Below, in pieces: positions 39,101-54,100 of a DNA stretch of 64,000 bases. Under the pieces are notes generated by a model, which was given only the letters and a program-made list of their open reading frames with translations, was not told where the DNA came from and searched no databases. How positions within the stretch are numbered: the first letter of the stretch is position 1; each line of letters begins with the position of its first letter. Source of the DNA: Zoroaster sp. YZ-2022 (taxonomy: Eukaryota > Echinodermata > Asteroidea > Forcipulatida > Zoroasteridae); the NCBI GenBank assembly GCA_029582265.1, contig CM055828.1, positions 33,267,263 to 33,331,262 of the forward strand, given 5' to 3'. The position numbers and the translations under genes are program-made.

Positions 39101-42100
39101 CAAACCAAATCAAGAAATATAAAACAGACTACCGGCTGTGACACTTGTGTCCTTGAGCAAGACCATAATTGCTTATAGGGGCAGAGGCAGTTTAACAACT
39201 GCCTTGTTCTGGACTAGTTACCCCTCCCAGTCCTATTCGCACCGTGAAGAGTCTGGTTATTAACTTGTCTTGGTTCGGTGCGAGGGGCTGGTTTCTTCAA
39301 TGTGGAGTCGTTGTAACAACTCAATGACTTAGTAGCCCCCACCTTGGAGTGGCCATTGGCCTTGTCTGGGGCGATTTGCATAAAAAAAAACAATAATTAA
39401 ATTTAAAAAATTTAACATTTTAAAAAATCTCATTTGATGACGGTTTGGATGGGAACCAACAAAAACGAAAATGCTAAGCACCTAATTTCTACTCAGCAAT
39501 TCTTCCAATCATTGTTCAATTGAGCTTACCAGCTGCATGATAGGCTCATTAATTTTGTATTTATTCTTTGGCCAGGTGTGATTTAAAAAAAAAAATAAAA
39601 AATAAATTTAAAAAAAAAGGTTATGTTGATTGGCAGGTATTGTAGTGTTTGCGGAACTAGGACTCACAAAAAGGCAGATTAGGAGGCCAGGTAGCCTGGG
39701 CAGTGTTCTAGCCAGGATTAAATTATAGCGTAGGGGCATTTATGCGACAGTCTCTGCGAGCGTGGTAGCTGAACCCACAACGGCGTGGGGTCCGGGGCCC
39801 GCTTAAGGGCCCTGGGAAACTTTTAGGTTGTAGATGCTCTCTGGTGCAATCTGAGGCTATTTAGGGGCATATTGCATAATATAATTTGTCACACAAAACC
39901 ATATTTTTTTAGCCATAAAAATATTTATTGCTTTTCAATTGGTAGGTTTTAACATGTTTACATGTGCACATGTAATTCTGTCACATTTTTCTCAACTAAT
40001 ATCAAACTTAAAATTTTTAAATGGAGTAGGGCCTACAGGACTCATGTTGTTATTGTCTTAATTATTGTTTATTCACTTTACATTGGATTGTTGTTAATAA
40101 TTGTAACTTTTAAATGTGTGAGTAAAGTTAATCGTTTTTATCAATAATTCAAAGCCAGAATATGATCCAAAAATTCCATACAATACATTACAATGTATGC
40201 CTTGACTTATACCTACTTTAAATTAAACTTGACAAAACTATAACAAAATGGTTCTTACAAAACGAAACCCTGCAGTGCAAGCTTCACAAAGTATTTTATT
40301 GGACAGCAGGTAAGAGCTCTATTTTCAAGTCCACAGTTATGCGTAAATAAAATAAAAAGCTCAGCGAAAAAAGCATAGGCCAGCCTGTAAAGACGCCTTA
40401 GAATTATCCTAGCTCCAGTCTGTTCAAAGTATTTTTAAAAGAAAAGAAACAGACAACCGGCAACCAAAAAGACACAATTTCTGGGTCACAAGTTCACATC
40501 AAGAACTGTCTGCCGACTTTGGAATGTTGAATGTATCAATTTGGGATTAGTGCCAAGACAAGAGTTGGGGCTATTGTTCACTTGACAATGACTGACAGGT
40601 TGTGGTTTTACAATCCCAGACCAGGTGACATTAACCTCTGGGACCTGGTTCTTGGCTGGTTTCAAGCTATATAACTATACATGTATGAAATAACATACCA
40701 GGATACAGGATACCAGTATACATTGTCCCAAGGCTAAGTAGCTCAGTGAGTGATCCGACTGTCGGCAAAAATGCGTCTTTTAATCAGTTGTTTCAAAGCA
40801 TAAAATTTAAAACAATAAATTTAGACCTACTTAAAAAGTTATGACTGGTTGGAGCAGAATGGTGACATCTATTTATTCGACTGAGTGCAAAACTAATTAG
40901 TGAATTTTTTACCTCGGAAAAGCTTCAGAAATCTTTGACATGTTTGGTTTTGTGGAATTAAATTCTGTGGATTAATACCTGTGGCGGAGAATCTCAGCTC
41001 AGAAATAATGCTTTCAGCATTATATAAATAGCAGTCGGGTATGTAAATTAAGAAGAAAAACAGTTTTAGAAAGTGTTTACCGTTATTCCTGATTTACAAG
41101 TAAATGGAGGCCTGTTTGCAGGGTGCAATTGTGCTATACGCCCGCCTACTGAACATTAATTATCTGCCTACCAGAACATATCCTGGGGAACAGCCGATCA
41201 AGTCTTGCATTTCGATTTTCGTTTTTAATTTTTCTCATCAATAACATCTTCTTAATTTATTTCTTCTTAATTAACAAAACAAAAAATATATCAGCTTGGT
41301 GACAAAGTGGTGGTAGGAAATGATACTGGAATGAGATTTACAAATGTTTTGATGCCGTGAAGACGAAACTGTTTCCATAGGTCGAACTTCTGCTGGCGGC
41401 CGGCGGACATCAGCCAGCGCTCAGCGGACATCAGATGTTCAACAACTACCGTTTGCTGATGGTTGTTTTTGTTGTTTTTTAACTTTCACTGCACTCAAAA
41501 CAAATTTCCGACAGAAAACATGTCATAGCATGATCATAGTAACTCACAACAGACACTTTTAGACCCGCTCTTTCCCGACTCTGCGTGGCACGCGGGTACC
41601 CCGGTCATCTGGTTTTTGCCTAAGCAGTGTGGTAGCGGAACCAGTGTCAATGTGTTTAACGTTGAATGCCATAAATAGATCGCGGCAGGCCGCATACAGT
41701 TGCAAATGCGGCGCATCAAAAACGTTCTCTTGAAAAGAAACAAATTTGTCGGCCAATTAAAATGTATCAATAAAGCTTCCTACAAGATGAAATAAATGCC
41801 TCAGTGGCAACAAATTATTGTTGTTCACAATTAGTTCTCGAACTGAAGAAAGGAATTTTTTTTTTTTTTTTCAACCATGGAATAAATTATAGCGTATCGA
41901 TAGCGTATCGGCCGATTTATAGCGTATCGGCATTTTTTTATAGCGTATCGGCCCGATACGCTATTGTATGCCTGGCTAGAACACTGAGCCTGGGCCTGGC
42001 CGGGTTTTTCAAAGGCTTGGCTGTACTATGACTTTGGCCTTCCTCCTTTTCTGTAAAACCATGTTCCTCACTGTTATTTTGCGAAACGTTTCTTTTGTTT

Positions 42101-45100
42101 TCACTTCCTGAGGTGAAATAACAATGTTCAGATGAAAAAGAAAACCTCCGAAAATTTTTATTAAAATAGCGAAAAACATGGGCGATACATCTTTAACCCT
42201 AACCCCCTAGGCATTCTGGCTAGGAAACTTCCTGAATCCGCCAAAATCCATCAGTTCACTTTTGGAAATATGCCCTTATCTTCAAAATGCACCGTGCATT
42301 TTCATTGATCTTTCATATTCAGCACTTATGGCCTGTACTTCTTGCCAGGTAGTAATTTTGCCCCATTTGAAGAAGTGAAAGTACCAGTTTCCAACAGTGC
42401 TGAATTTTTCCACAAAAGGTGCACCTTGGAGGATTTTGATGGATTTGGAGTGGTTAGGGTTAATAAACTGACCTTTACATGTGACTCCCTGACATCCTAT
42501 CAGACTGTTCTCATTAGGTACACCCTCCAACTTGAAATTGAATGGGGGATTGTCTGCACGGAAGACTTGAACACAGAGAAACATGAGGTCCGTGCAGAAG
42601 ACATCTGTCAAGTTAAATGCTGCCGATACGGAAAGATACATGTCTTCCTCTCCTGAAATCGATGAAAATGTCCATATTAACAAAAAAAGGTTGTTTCCTT
42701 AAGTAAGTATGCAGTGACCATTTTGACTTTCCTGTACATAAGTCTATAAGAATCAAAATGTCTGAAATAGTTGGATTTCTACATGTAACAGTGACAGACT
42801 TCGTTGTGACCGGCACCAAAAATTGCCAAAGTGAAATGATTTGATTATATTAAACCATAAAGGGGCGTAGCGAAGGCATTTTCTTTGGGGGGGGGGGGGG
42901 GGTGGAGCCAATTTGACGACTGACATCAGAGTTGGAGGATGGGGGGGGGGGGGTAGGAATAACTGCCACCAGAAACCGCAGCTTATAAACGACTTATAAC
43001 AAATAAACAACTCGGCAAATCTTCAGGGCTTCGAAACATGATGCATTTGCAGCCGGCAAACCCATAGCTCAAGGTTTGCCGACTGAAAATTTATTCTGGA
43101 CCAACCCTTGTTCTAGTACCTTTGATGCTTCATTTGCCGACTGAGGCTCTAAATGCCCTGGCACCATATAATACATGTATCTCTACTCATTTGCAAATGT
43201 GTCAGTTTGAATAACAACCGGTGAATTGACAACTTCATACTGACAAAACAAAAAGGACGTTCATTGTGTCGTTGCATACCTGGATTTATTGAAACAGGGA
43301 AGGCTGTTGTATCCACCACAGTTTCGGCAACTTTATTGCCAGAAGTTCCAGCGACTGGGCTCCCAAACAGCACAATCTTGAGGTACTCTGCACTAGGAGG
43401 TTCAAGACTAGATGATCCTGGTCCACCCTGGATTGTTATTTGGGTCAATGTCACAGTGCTATCGCCAGAATCTTCCGTTAACATCTTTGCAGCATTATCG
43501 AGCAGAAGCACCGTTTCGGCAATCTGGGCCCCTGTCAAAATCAACAAAATGAATTAATTCAATTATTTGGAGTGAACATGTAACCAAGACCACAGTTATA
43601 TCCTTTCCCAGTGATTTCCAGACTGTCGCTTCCCAGGTTGTATTTGTAACATGGGACGTGAACCCTAGCTATACGCCATGTTTTGGTTCAATGACTTATG
43701 ACGAGCTAAACAAATCCAGGGCTTGATGAAATCTTATCTTATTTGCATGTGTAAACTTCATGTGGATGTGGTTATTTAGGGTTACCATTTGTTAAGCAAT
43801 TAAGCCATACGACGCATCTGGAATATAGCGCTTTGTGAAACTCGGCCCTGGAAATGGGACAATTCAGATAAAACATTTTATGATTCTGACCTTTGCAGTT
43901 CAGACTTGTGCATGCTATATGTGCGTTGTTTTGAGACGACAGGGAGAAGTCAATGCTCGAGGTATCCTGCTTCTTCAGTTCGGCACACACCCAGCGCACT
44001 TTCTCGCAGACAAGATATGGCCGAAGATCCAGCATTGCCATGACGCTGTTGAACTCCACTGAACTGCCATTGGGCAGCGGAAAACTGGCATCATTGCCCT
44101 GAAGCGTCGCTTCCACTTCGGCCATGCGAGTGCCTGAGGAAGAGATTTGCAGAGAGATTTCCACTGAACATAAATTTTATGCATTAATTTCACCTGGGGA
44201 TTTTGTTTGCTTTTGAGGAAAAACAATTAAACAGTGCTGAACTAAGGACAAAGGGCAGCATTATTTCCTTGATGCAAGAATTTAATCAATTAATGATGTG
44301 TAATTGTGATGGGTCCGAAATGCGATTCTCACCTAAGCCATTTTCCTGCCCATTGCCAAAGACTCTTACAGACCACAGGCCGTTTCCGCTGACGCTGGCA
44401 CCAGCATGCCATGAGGAAAATGAAAGATCCAGAACAACCAGATTGATCGCTCTACCTTCCTGAAGATCGCCACTGGTTGCAATGGCAGAGCTCTGGACAA
44501 TCACAACACCTACAAGATAATAACGAAAGGTCACTGTCATGAATAATGTGAAAGGTCATTGGTATGAATGATGTGCAAGGACATCACCATGAATGACATA
44601 AAAAGGTCATGTTACCATGAATGATGTAAAAAGGTCATGTTAACATGTGAAAGGTCATCACCATGAATGATGTGAAAAGGTCATGTTAACATGTGAAAGG
44701 TCATCACCATGAATGACATAAAAAGGTCATGTTACCATGAATGATGTAAAAATGTAAAAAAAATGATGTAAAAAGGCCATCACCATGAATGGTGTAAAAA
44801 GGTCATGTTAACATGTGAAAGGTCATCACCATGAATGATGTGAAAAGGTCATCACCATGAATGATGTGAAAAGGTCATCACCATGAATGATGTGAAAAGG
44901 TCATCACCATGAATGACATACAAAGGTTGTTACCATGAATGACGTGAAAGGTCTTCACCATGAATGAGAAAGGTTATTACCATAAATGATGTGAAAGGTC
45001 ATACACGCATTTGTAAAATTTTGTTCAGAAAAGTCTGTAATTCTTCAGCAGAATCTTTCAACAGTGTTTTTATACACATTGTTTCCAGTAAGCATTCACA

Positions 45101-48100
45101 AGTGACATACAGCCTTGCTTAAATCTTTATTTTACCAGCGATTTCTGCAGATTTCCCTTTTAATCAAAACATTGCTATTTTACTTGTGGAAAGGAAAATA
45201 ACAAATTTCACAAATTAGTAGTGTGAAGCATGGATTTACAGTAACTGAAATACAAATAGTAAATTTGTCATTGTGAAACCAATATTCTTAAAATTATTTT
45301 GTGAATATATATATAAGTTTAAAGGTTATTTTCCACCTATTTTTACAGAACATAAGAACTGTTGCAATTAAAATACAAATGTCTGGAAATTGCTGATAAA
45401 ATAATGGAAACAAACACAGGTCATGGGCGGATCCAGAACATTTTTTTGGGGGGGCTGAGAATCAAAAACAATTATTTTTCAGTACTACAAAAATTACAAT
45501 GAAATAATCAAAGGGAGAGAAAAACAAAGCACAGTGAGGGAATGGGAGTGCGTTCTCCCCTCCCCTCCCCCCCCTCTCTCTCTCTTTTTCTCTCTCTTGG
45601 TATTTGGAAATGTACATTAATTTCAACCCTCTAGCTTTCCAGAAATATACCGTAAAACTACCTGTGAAAGTTTCATGGCAAAAGGTGCTCATGTTTTTGT
45701 GACAAATACGTTTTACAAAAAGTTTCTTGACGGCAAAGTTTTATTTTAAATTTGGGTGAAGACATTTGTGACTTCAAAATGAACTGATACTTGCATAAAC
45801 TTAACACCAAGTACACTTTAAGATAATAATCAACTTAATAATCTGGTAGTTACAAAAATGTTACCTTCCCTTCAAAAACAGGAATATGAATGTCATATAC
45901 ATTTACCTAGACATGGCAGCTCTTCGCACTGCTGCGTTGCTCCTGTCACGGTAAAATCGGTATCAGCTCCTCCCGCCCTCGACAACTCTATGCACAGCTT
46001 GACTGTACCATTACTGGGACATACCAACCCTGTCAGGTCAAAGGGCACTCTTAAATTACTGAATGTTATTGGCTGCCCATTGATGACATCAGTGTTGGCT
46101 TGTTGACCCAGGTTAACAGGAACTGTGGCCAGCACCGTCTGAAATATAATAAGATGTCGTACTGATTTTTTTTCTCCAAATTTAGATTCTCAATTATGTG
46201 ATTCATCTGCAATTTATTTGTTTTCACAAATGACAAATGGCAAAATAATTTTGTCAATATATTTTCTTCATGTAGTAATCTAGTAATCTTCATGTAGTAG
46301 TCTAGTAATCTTCATGTAGTAATCTAGTAATCTTCATGTCGTAATCTAGTAATCTTCATGTAGTAATCTAGTAATCTTCATGTAGCAGTCTAGTAATCTT
46401 CATGTAGTAATCTATAGTAATCCTCATCTAGTAATTTAGTAGTCTTCGTCTTGTAATCTACTAATCTTCATCTAGTAATCTTTATCTAGTAATTTATAGT
46501 AATCTTCATCTAGTAATCTTCATCTAGTAATCTAGTAATCTTCATCATGTAACTATCTCATTGGACTGTTCTAGCTGTCAATCAACAGGTTATGCCATTC
46601 ACCGATGACTGTTGCCATGGCGGTGCAGGTGGAGGCATGACTGACAGTTCTCGGCTTTGCTTAGAATGGGCGGGGCATAGATTGGTTTTGGTTCATAGTC
46701 AATTCTGCTGTTATTGTTTTTGTGTAGTATACAAAACAAAAATTTGTTCAAACCCCCACCTCCCCAAGGACAAACGATCTTCTTTCTCATTGTCTTTTTC
46801 ATCTCTTGAAATAAAGTAGTGACAAAGGTACAAAAAGGTTTGATATCCCACCTCCCTCTCTCCCCAGCTACACTGTATGTATCAGTTTTGACTTCTCAAT
46901 AGCCACTCTATTATAAAGAAGAACAATATTGACAATATGCGAGAATGCCAACCAAAAGGCTGGATAGTAATAGGCTGTACAAGCCTTGGCTTTTGAAATG
47001 TGCCTCAATATTTTCTTCTGTCTTAAAAAAAAAAATTTCTTTCTTCATAATCTACTGTTTACTTTTGTACAAACTTCCAAATTGTTTTGTTCTGAATTTA
47101 TTTTGTGTGTTGAAATGTGGAAATAAATGTTGAGTTTGAAGTGAAATTGAATTGAAATAGTTGGTAGAGCACTGGTACAGTAATCTGGTGGTTGCAGGTT
47201 CATCTCCTGCTTCAGTTAATTTGTCTTTGTTCACTCACAAATATAACTCTACATAGCCATGACCTATACAGGAAGTCGGTAATTCAGCGGTTGCAGGTTC
47301 ATATCCTGCTTCAGTTAATTTTACAATTGTTCACCCTAAAATATAATTCTACACATTACATTTCCATTGACTAATGAGGCTGTCATCTCCCAAAGCATGG
47401 TCCCTGATGCATCAGCTCCACCGACGCTGACGGTTGCAGATAGAACCAAGGGATCTGTTCCTCTCTCTATGATAGCCGGCGGTAAACCAGCCAGATTGAT
47501 GCTGTTAATCAAAACACCTACATTCAGAAACAACCAAAAAAAAAAACCAAAAAACAATGATTATAAAATGAAATTCCATTGCATCACAGTGCAACAAGGT
47601 CGTAACTCACATGTTTGGCAAAATTGATTTAAAAATAACTGCAAAAATTTCATTAATTTAGATAGAAGTTATTCTTAGAACAGAATTGGAGATTTTAACA
47701 AAAAAGATATATATATATTTTTGTATTTATTTATTTATAGAGGGTAACCCATCCAGCACAGCTGATCATTTGGGCCCTAAATACAATACATACAATGATA
47801 AGACTTAAAACAATGTACCATCAAAAAAGGCACAACAACATTTAAAAAAAGTAAAACTTTACCCTTAAAATCAAGTATTAAAAGGTATAAAACACTCAAA
47901 ATTAAGTAAAAGAAGTAAAACTTTAACCACTGGTATTGCACAAATAAATAGATAAGGATATATCAATTTAAAGCCATTATATACTTCTGGTGTGCAAAGG
48001 TAATGAGCTCCAGGCAAGCAGTGAAGACTGGGGCAAGGGAGAGGTGAAGAGGATGGCTGCCTTCCATTCATATGTTTAACAAACCCAACCCCACCCTCCC

Positions 48101-51100
48101 CCCCCCTTTGACAAATTTCTCATTACACATCTGATGAGCTCTGACAAACAACACAGACACATGAAACACAATATCTAATGCGTCGGTGAATGTGGTATGT
48201 GTGGGGACATCGAGCAAACTAGCAATGGCTAATGGGTTGGTGAAATGTGGTCCGTGTAGGGGCATCAACCAAACTAGCAATGGCTAATGGGTTGGTGAAA
48301 TGTGGTCCGTGTAGGGGCATCGAGCAAACGAGCAATGGCTAATGGGTTGGTGAAATGTGGTCCGTGTAGGGGCATCGAGCAAACTAGCAATGGCTAATGG
48401 GTTGGTGAAATGTGGTCCGTGTAGGGGCATCGAGCAAACTAGCAATGGCTAATGGGTTGGTGAAATGTGGTCCGTGTAGGGGCATCGAGCAAACTTGCAA
48501 TGGCTAATTGGGTTGGTGAAATGTGGTCCGTGTGGGGCATCGAGCAAACTAGCAATGGCTAATGGGTTGGTGAAATGTGGTCCGTGTAGGGGGCATCGAG
48601 CAAACTAGCAATGGCTAATGGGTTGGTGAAATGTGGTCCGTGTAGGGGGCATCGAGCAAACTAGCAATGGCTAATGGGTTGGTGAAATGTGGTCCGTGTA
48701 GGGGGCATCGAGCAAACTAGCAATGGCTAATGGGTTGGTGAAATGTGGTCCGTGTAGGGGGCATCGAGCAAACTAGCAATAATGGGTTGGTGAAATGTGG
48801 TTCGTGTGGGGCATCGAGCAAACTAGCAATGGCTAATGGGTTGGTGAAATGTGGTCCGTGTGGGGCATTGAGCAAACTAGCAATGGCTAATGGGTTGGTG
48901 AAATGTGGTCCGTGTAGGGGGCATCGAGCAAACTAGCAATGGCTAATGGGTTGGTGAAATGTGGTCCGTGTGGGGCAACGAGCAAACTAGCAATGGCTAA
49001 TGGGTTGGTGAAATGTGGTCCGTGTGGGGCATCGAGCAAACTAGCAATGGCTAATGGGTTGGTGAAATGTGGTCCGTGTAGGCATCGAGCAATTGCAATG
49101 GCTAATTGGGTTGGTGAAATGTGGTCCGTGTGGGGGCTGGGCATCGAGATATGGCTAATGGGTTGGTGAAATGTGGTCCGTGTGGGGCATCGAGCAACTA
49201 GCAATGGCTATAATGGGTTGGTGAAATGTGGTCCGTGTAGGGGCATCGAGCAAACTAGCAATGGCTATAATGGGTTGGTGAAATGTGGTCCGTGTAGGGG
49301 CATCGAGCAAACTAGCAATGGCTAATGGGTTGGTGAAATGTGGTCCATGTAGGGGGCATCGAGCAAACTAGCAATGGCTAATGGGTTGGTGAAATGTGGT
49401 CCGTGTGGGGGCATTAAGCAATGGCTAATGGGTTGGTGAAATGTGGTCATGCAGGGGCATCAAGCAAACTTTACCTTGGCACGGAACGTCCCGACAGGCT
49501 CGGAGTGGGCTGGGTAAACCTTGTACGGTAAACGGGGGAAATGACTGTGGATCACGTTGAAGTTCAGCACAGAGGTAACCCACGTCCCCGGGGCACACAA
49601 AGCCGCTCAGGTCAAGCACTGCATTCACATTCTCCAATACGACAGTGCTGTCTGCAATGAGCGGGGTTCGCTTTTGATCCAAACTCAGCAGTGCGGTTGT
49701 TTCCCCGTAGCGTACCGCCCCGCTGCCATCCGCCATTTTGCTGGCAAAGACCTTCAAGAGCCAGAAGTTGGAACCAGCTTGGAGGATGGCCGTTTCTGCT
49801 GCTGTGTCTGCACTGAATGTGAGGGCCACGACGTGGTTTTGCTCGTTCTCGATCAGACCAGTGTTAGGGAGTACTGACAAATTGGCTGATTCAAAGACAG
49901 CACCTACAATCCATAAAATAGAATAAATAATAAACGTGTTATTTTCACTGCTTCACGGAACTCGCTCTTATTTTAATTTTTTTTAATTTGAACATCTCGT
50001 CGCAGTTTTCACCAAGTGACATATTCGTCCACGTTGTGGTAAAATCGCGTTGCGAGATATAAGCAATTGAATTTGGTCAAGTTTTAAAACTGCGGTTTTG
50101 ATATAATTTTAATCTCAAAGATTATTAATTTTACTTTGTTAGAAACTGAAATCTCATGATACGTAACTGTATTTGTTTTGTAGAGGAAAATAACTATAAA
50201 CGAGTAACAAACTTATAAACCAAATAGTCACTTCGTAAAAACTGCACACGCTGTTGTCAAGTTTTCCTGTGCATTAGTATAGGGACACGCGTCAACTTCG
50301 TGGAACGCACGTGTGGCGTGATCGAATTGTGTCACTTTGTGAAAACTTAAAAACATGCCGTTCGCATAAAATACATGCAGTAATACATGCACAAGGCTGC
50401 AATCGGTCACTTCGTGAAAACTTAAAACCACAGTTGACTTCAATTTTACAAAAACTTCATTCCTTTAATTAGAAAACTAGATAGTTTTGAGGATTAAAAC
50501 TTGGTGAAATGAAAGATAACAGCATTTGAAGTCCAAATATTGACTAAACTCATTTTCCCAAAAAATATGATTTTTTAGCAATCCGTCACTTTGTGAAAAC
50601 TGCAGCGATCTACAAATGCAAGTTCATAAAACTTAAAAAGGGGCAATATCGTCACTATCTGACAACGCATTGGAATCGGTGTCCTAGTTTCAGATGAACT
50701 CAGTAACTGAAAACAATAGCTGATGAGCGCACGCTGGCCTTGATAACAGGCCATGATAAGGTCATATTACTGCATAAATATCATTATTGTGCATCAGTGA
50801 GTCATGATTTATGCAGTTGCCACAGTAATGATAATGTTATTGCACCCTGTAATCAAGGCCAGCACGGGCTCATGGGTAATTATTTTCAGTCACCGACTTC
50901 ATCTAAAACTAGGACACTGATTCCATGCCCTGTTGAAAGTCTGCTCTGATCGTGATGACATAAACCCTTTAATTAAAGAAATGATCCCACCTTTGCAACT
51001 GATTTCCATGCATGTTGGAGTCGGAGGGAAAGTAATACTGAAATCCCTCGAAGCCATCGGGTTTTCAGATATCTCTAAGCAAACATAGAGGACAGCGCCA

Positions 51101-54100
51101 CATATCAAATTTGAGGTCTCCAGGTTGAACACCAGATCATTGAACATCAGAGAATCTGTAGAACTGATTCCCTGATTCTTATCAGCATCGGTGAAGGTGA
51201 CCGGAGAAGCGGATGCAAAAGTTGTCCCATTTCCGTCCAGTGCAGAGTTAAGGAACAGCGTTACATCCCAGATGTTTGTGGCTGCCGAATCTAAAAAGAA
51301 ATCAAGAATAAATTAGTAATGCTGTAATCTCGTTGGATTTTTTTTTAAAGTCACTCCTCGTGAGCTGGGTAAAAAAAAACCCAGAAAGTCTGTCCTGATC
51401 AGGCCGATGTTTAACTTCTTGGCATGAAACAACTGATAATATCCCCCCCCCCCCCCCCCGGATCGGATGCCATTCCATCGCAGGTCACTTCCCCAGCTAT
51501 TGCCAGTACCTATTTGTACCCAGTACCCAGAAACAATTACACTGAATTGTCTTGCTCAAGGACACAAGCACCGCAGTCGCAGCCAGGATTCAAACCCAGA
51601 TTCTGACAACTCGGCCATCGGAACACAAGTCGAGTTCACTAAACTGCTTAGCCATGGCACCCCTATCAGTTGGATCAATGATAATATAATTCATCATAAT
51701 CATCATCATCAATTGACTGCAGAGTGGACAACTCTAGTTTCCTCCATACACATTTTCACAGAGCTGCTTAGCAGAAAACAAATGCTTAGTAAAAAGTTTT
51801 GCTATACATACAATTTTGCTTTACAATTTTGTATATTTTTCGAAGATTTTTTTTCTCATAATTTATACAGAATTTAAAATAAAATTGCAGCCTTTAAAAC
51901 TGATTATTTTGTGTGGATGCCATGATGTTCACATTGGTGACATTTTATTTGATATCTTTTGGGTACCATACCTGAAATAACTGCGCCATTTCCTTGTGCA
52001 AGTGCCGTTATTGAAGTTGTTGTCAGAGATTGCCTGTCCCTAGCCTCATAGATGACATTATCAACAAAAACGAAGTCCTCGGAAATGATAACCACTCCTA
52101 AACATTGAAAATTTGGATAAAGTTAAAAAACAGAAGTAGTGTTAGGTAGGATTTTGTTTTATAAAAACCTTCGGTTGACTCGCCCTATCCATCAATAAAC
52201 TCTAACCGTCAATAGGAGAATGTAAAAAACATTTGGTTTATAGACAGATTTAATGATTTCATACTTTTACACCAATGACTGTTTGGTTTCAAGTTTGCAT
52301 GTGGTGCATGTATATTTGTACCAAATGCAGTGTCAACGTTAAGTATTAATTCTTGTATCACTTTTTTGTCAAATGCATGTAAATGCATGAATAAAAACCA
52401 AACGTTTCTATTAATTTCACTGTGTCTGTTATGAGAAAATAGTAAAAATTCATTCAGAATTGTTACATGGAATGTATGTCTCCAAAAGACAATAATTAAT
52501 TTGCAAAAAATATATTTGATTAATTTTACTAGAATGATATAGAACCTTAGACAGAAATATTTCAATGGATGTTTGATACCATCATCAACTTTACACCAAG
52601 TTCAAGTTTCATGTAAATATGTTGCATTTTTCAAGAATACCCATTAGTGTACAAGTATTTTCTCTTGGAATCACCCTCATTGGGTTATTATGAGGGTATG
52701 TTTCTGTAATTAGAATGAAACAGTTCAATTCAGTTTACAAATCACAGATTGATGCATATAATTTTTAAAAAAACCAGAAAGGTAAGACCATTTTTGACAA
52801 ATTTGTTGATGACACAAAATGGTTTGTTTAAAAAAGTGAAGAAACAAGTGTTTACCCTCGCATTCTACTGGTGAACACTTCAGATAACTTTTGGGTAAGA
52901 GGGAAAACACTGCATCCATATTCTTTTCCACTTCAACGCAGATATATGTGATATCAACGCACAAGAGGTTTGTCAGATCAACATTCCAAGTGATTGGATC
53001 AAAGTTGACGGTGGCCGAGGCTGCCGGATTCCCGCTCGTCACAGATGTCTGCTTGGCGATCTGGGTGCCAATGCCTGCCTCACTGTTGCTCCCGTATATC
53101 GTCACGTTCCAGAAGTTGGAACCAGTGACACTGGCACTGGTATCCGTGAAGGTCATGGACACACCGACAGCTGGTGCGTTATTGGAGACACCCTCGACTA
53201 ACGGACCGCCACTGACGATTGCCACAGCTGTGTTAGCAATTTCAACCCCTGTGTATGTGATGTATGAAAAGTGTGCTTAATGTCTCCACTTCCAGAAATG
53301 ATTGTTTCCTCCACTTCCAGAAATGACTGTTTTAACAAAGATATGTAAATAGCTGTGGCCAAATAGCTATAGCCATTTCACACTATGTAATCATTGGAAG
53401 CCTAATTTTCACTTGGCCCACTTCTGAAAAAAATTATCAGTTAGTCAACAAATAAAACAAAAAGGTATTCACCTCAAATATTTCATTAACCCTAACCACC
53501 CTAAATCCATCAAAATCCTCCAAGGGGTACTTTTTGGAAACAATTCAGCACTGTGGGAAACTGGTACTTTCACCTCTTCAAATGGGGCAAAATTACTACC
53601 TTGCAAGAAGTACAGGCCATAAGTGCAGAATATGAAAGATCAACGAAAATGCATGGTGCATTTTGAAGATACGGGCATGTTTCCAAAAGTGCACTGATGG
53701 ATTTTGGAGGATTCAGGAAGCTTCCTAGCCAGAGTACCTAGGGGGTTAGTGTTAAGGGAATAAAAGTTGGCCACACGGGTTTTTAACACAGGATAAAGAC
53801 CTAGGGGTTGTGGCCATGGGTGATGAAGGACCTGGCTGAAGGCAAAAGTTCAATTTTCAGTAAATTGTTTTGAAAAAGGCCAGAGAGAAATTGACAAATT
53901 CAAACTTGGGACAGTTGAAATTCCAACTTAGCCATGATTAGCCCAGAGGCCAATTTCATTAAGCAGAGAATTTCGCTAAGCAAATATTTTTGCTAAGCAA
54001 ATATAAAACAGACTACCAGCCAAAATGCATACATTTTGTAAGAACGTTTGGCTGGTAACCAAAGAACTCTACTAAGCAAATTTATCTGGTAAGCAATTTT

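Noticed and set aside
41534..41770. 78-residue minus-strand frame inside the hAT-like element
   Set aside because: No transposase signature visible and it is short; could be chance.
48745..49204. Open frames on both strands with LVKCGPCG-like or HGPHFTNPLA repeats
   Set aside because: They are translations of the 55-bp minisatellite, open on both strands because of its period and composition.
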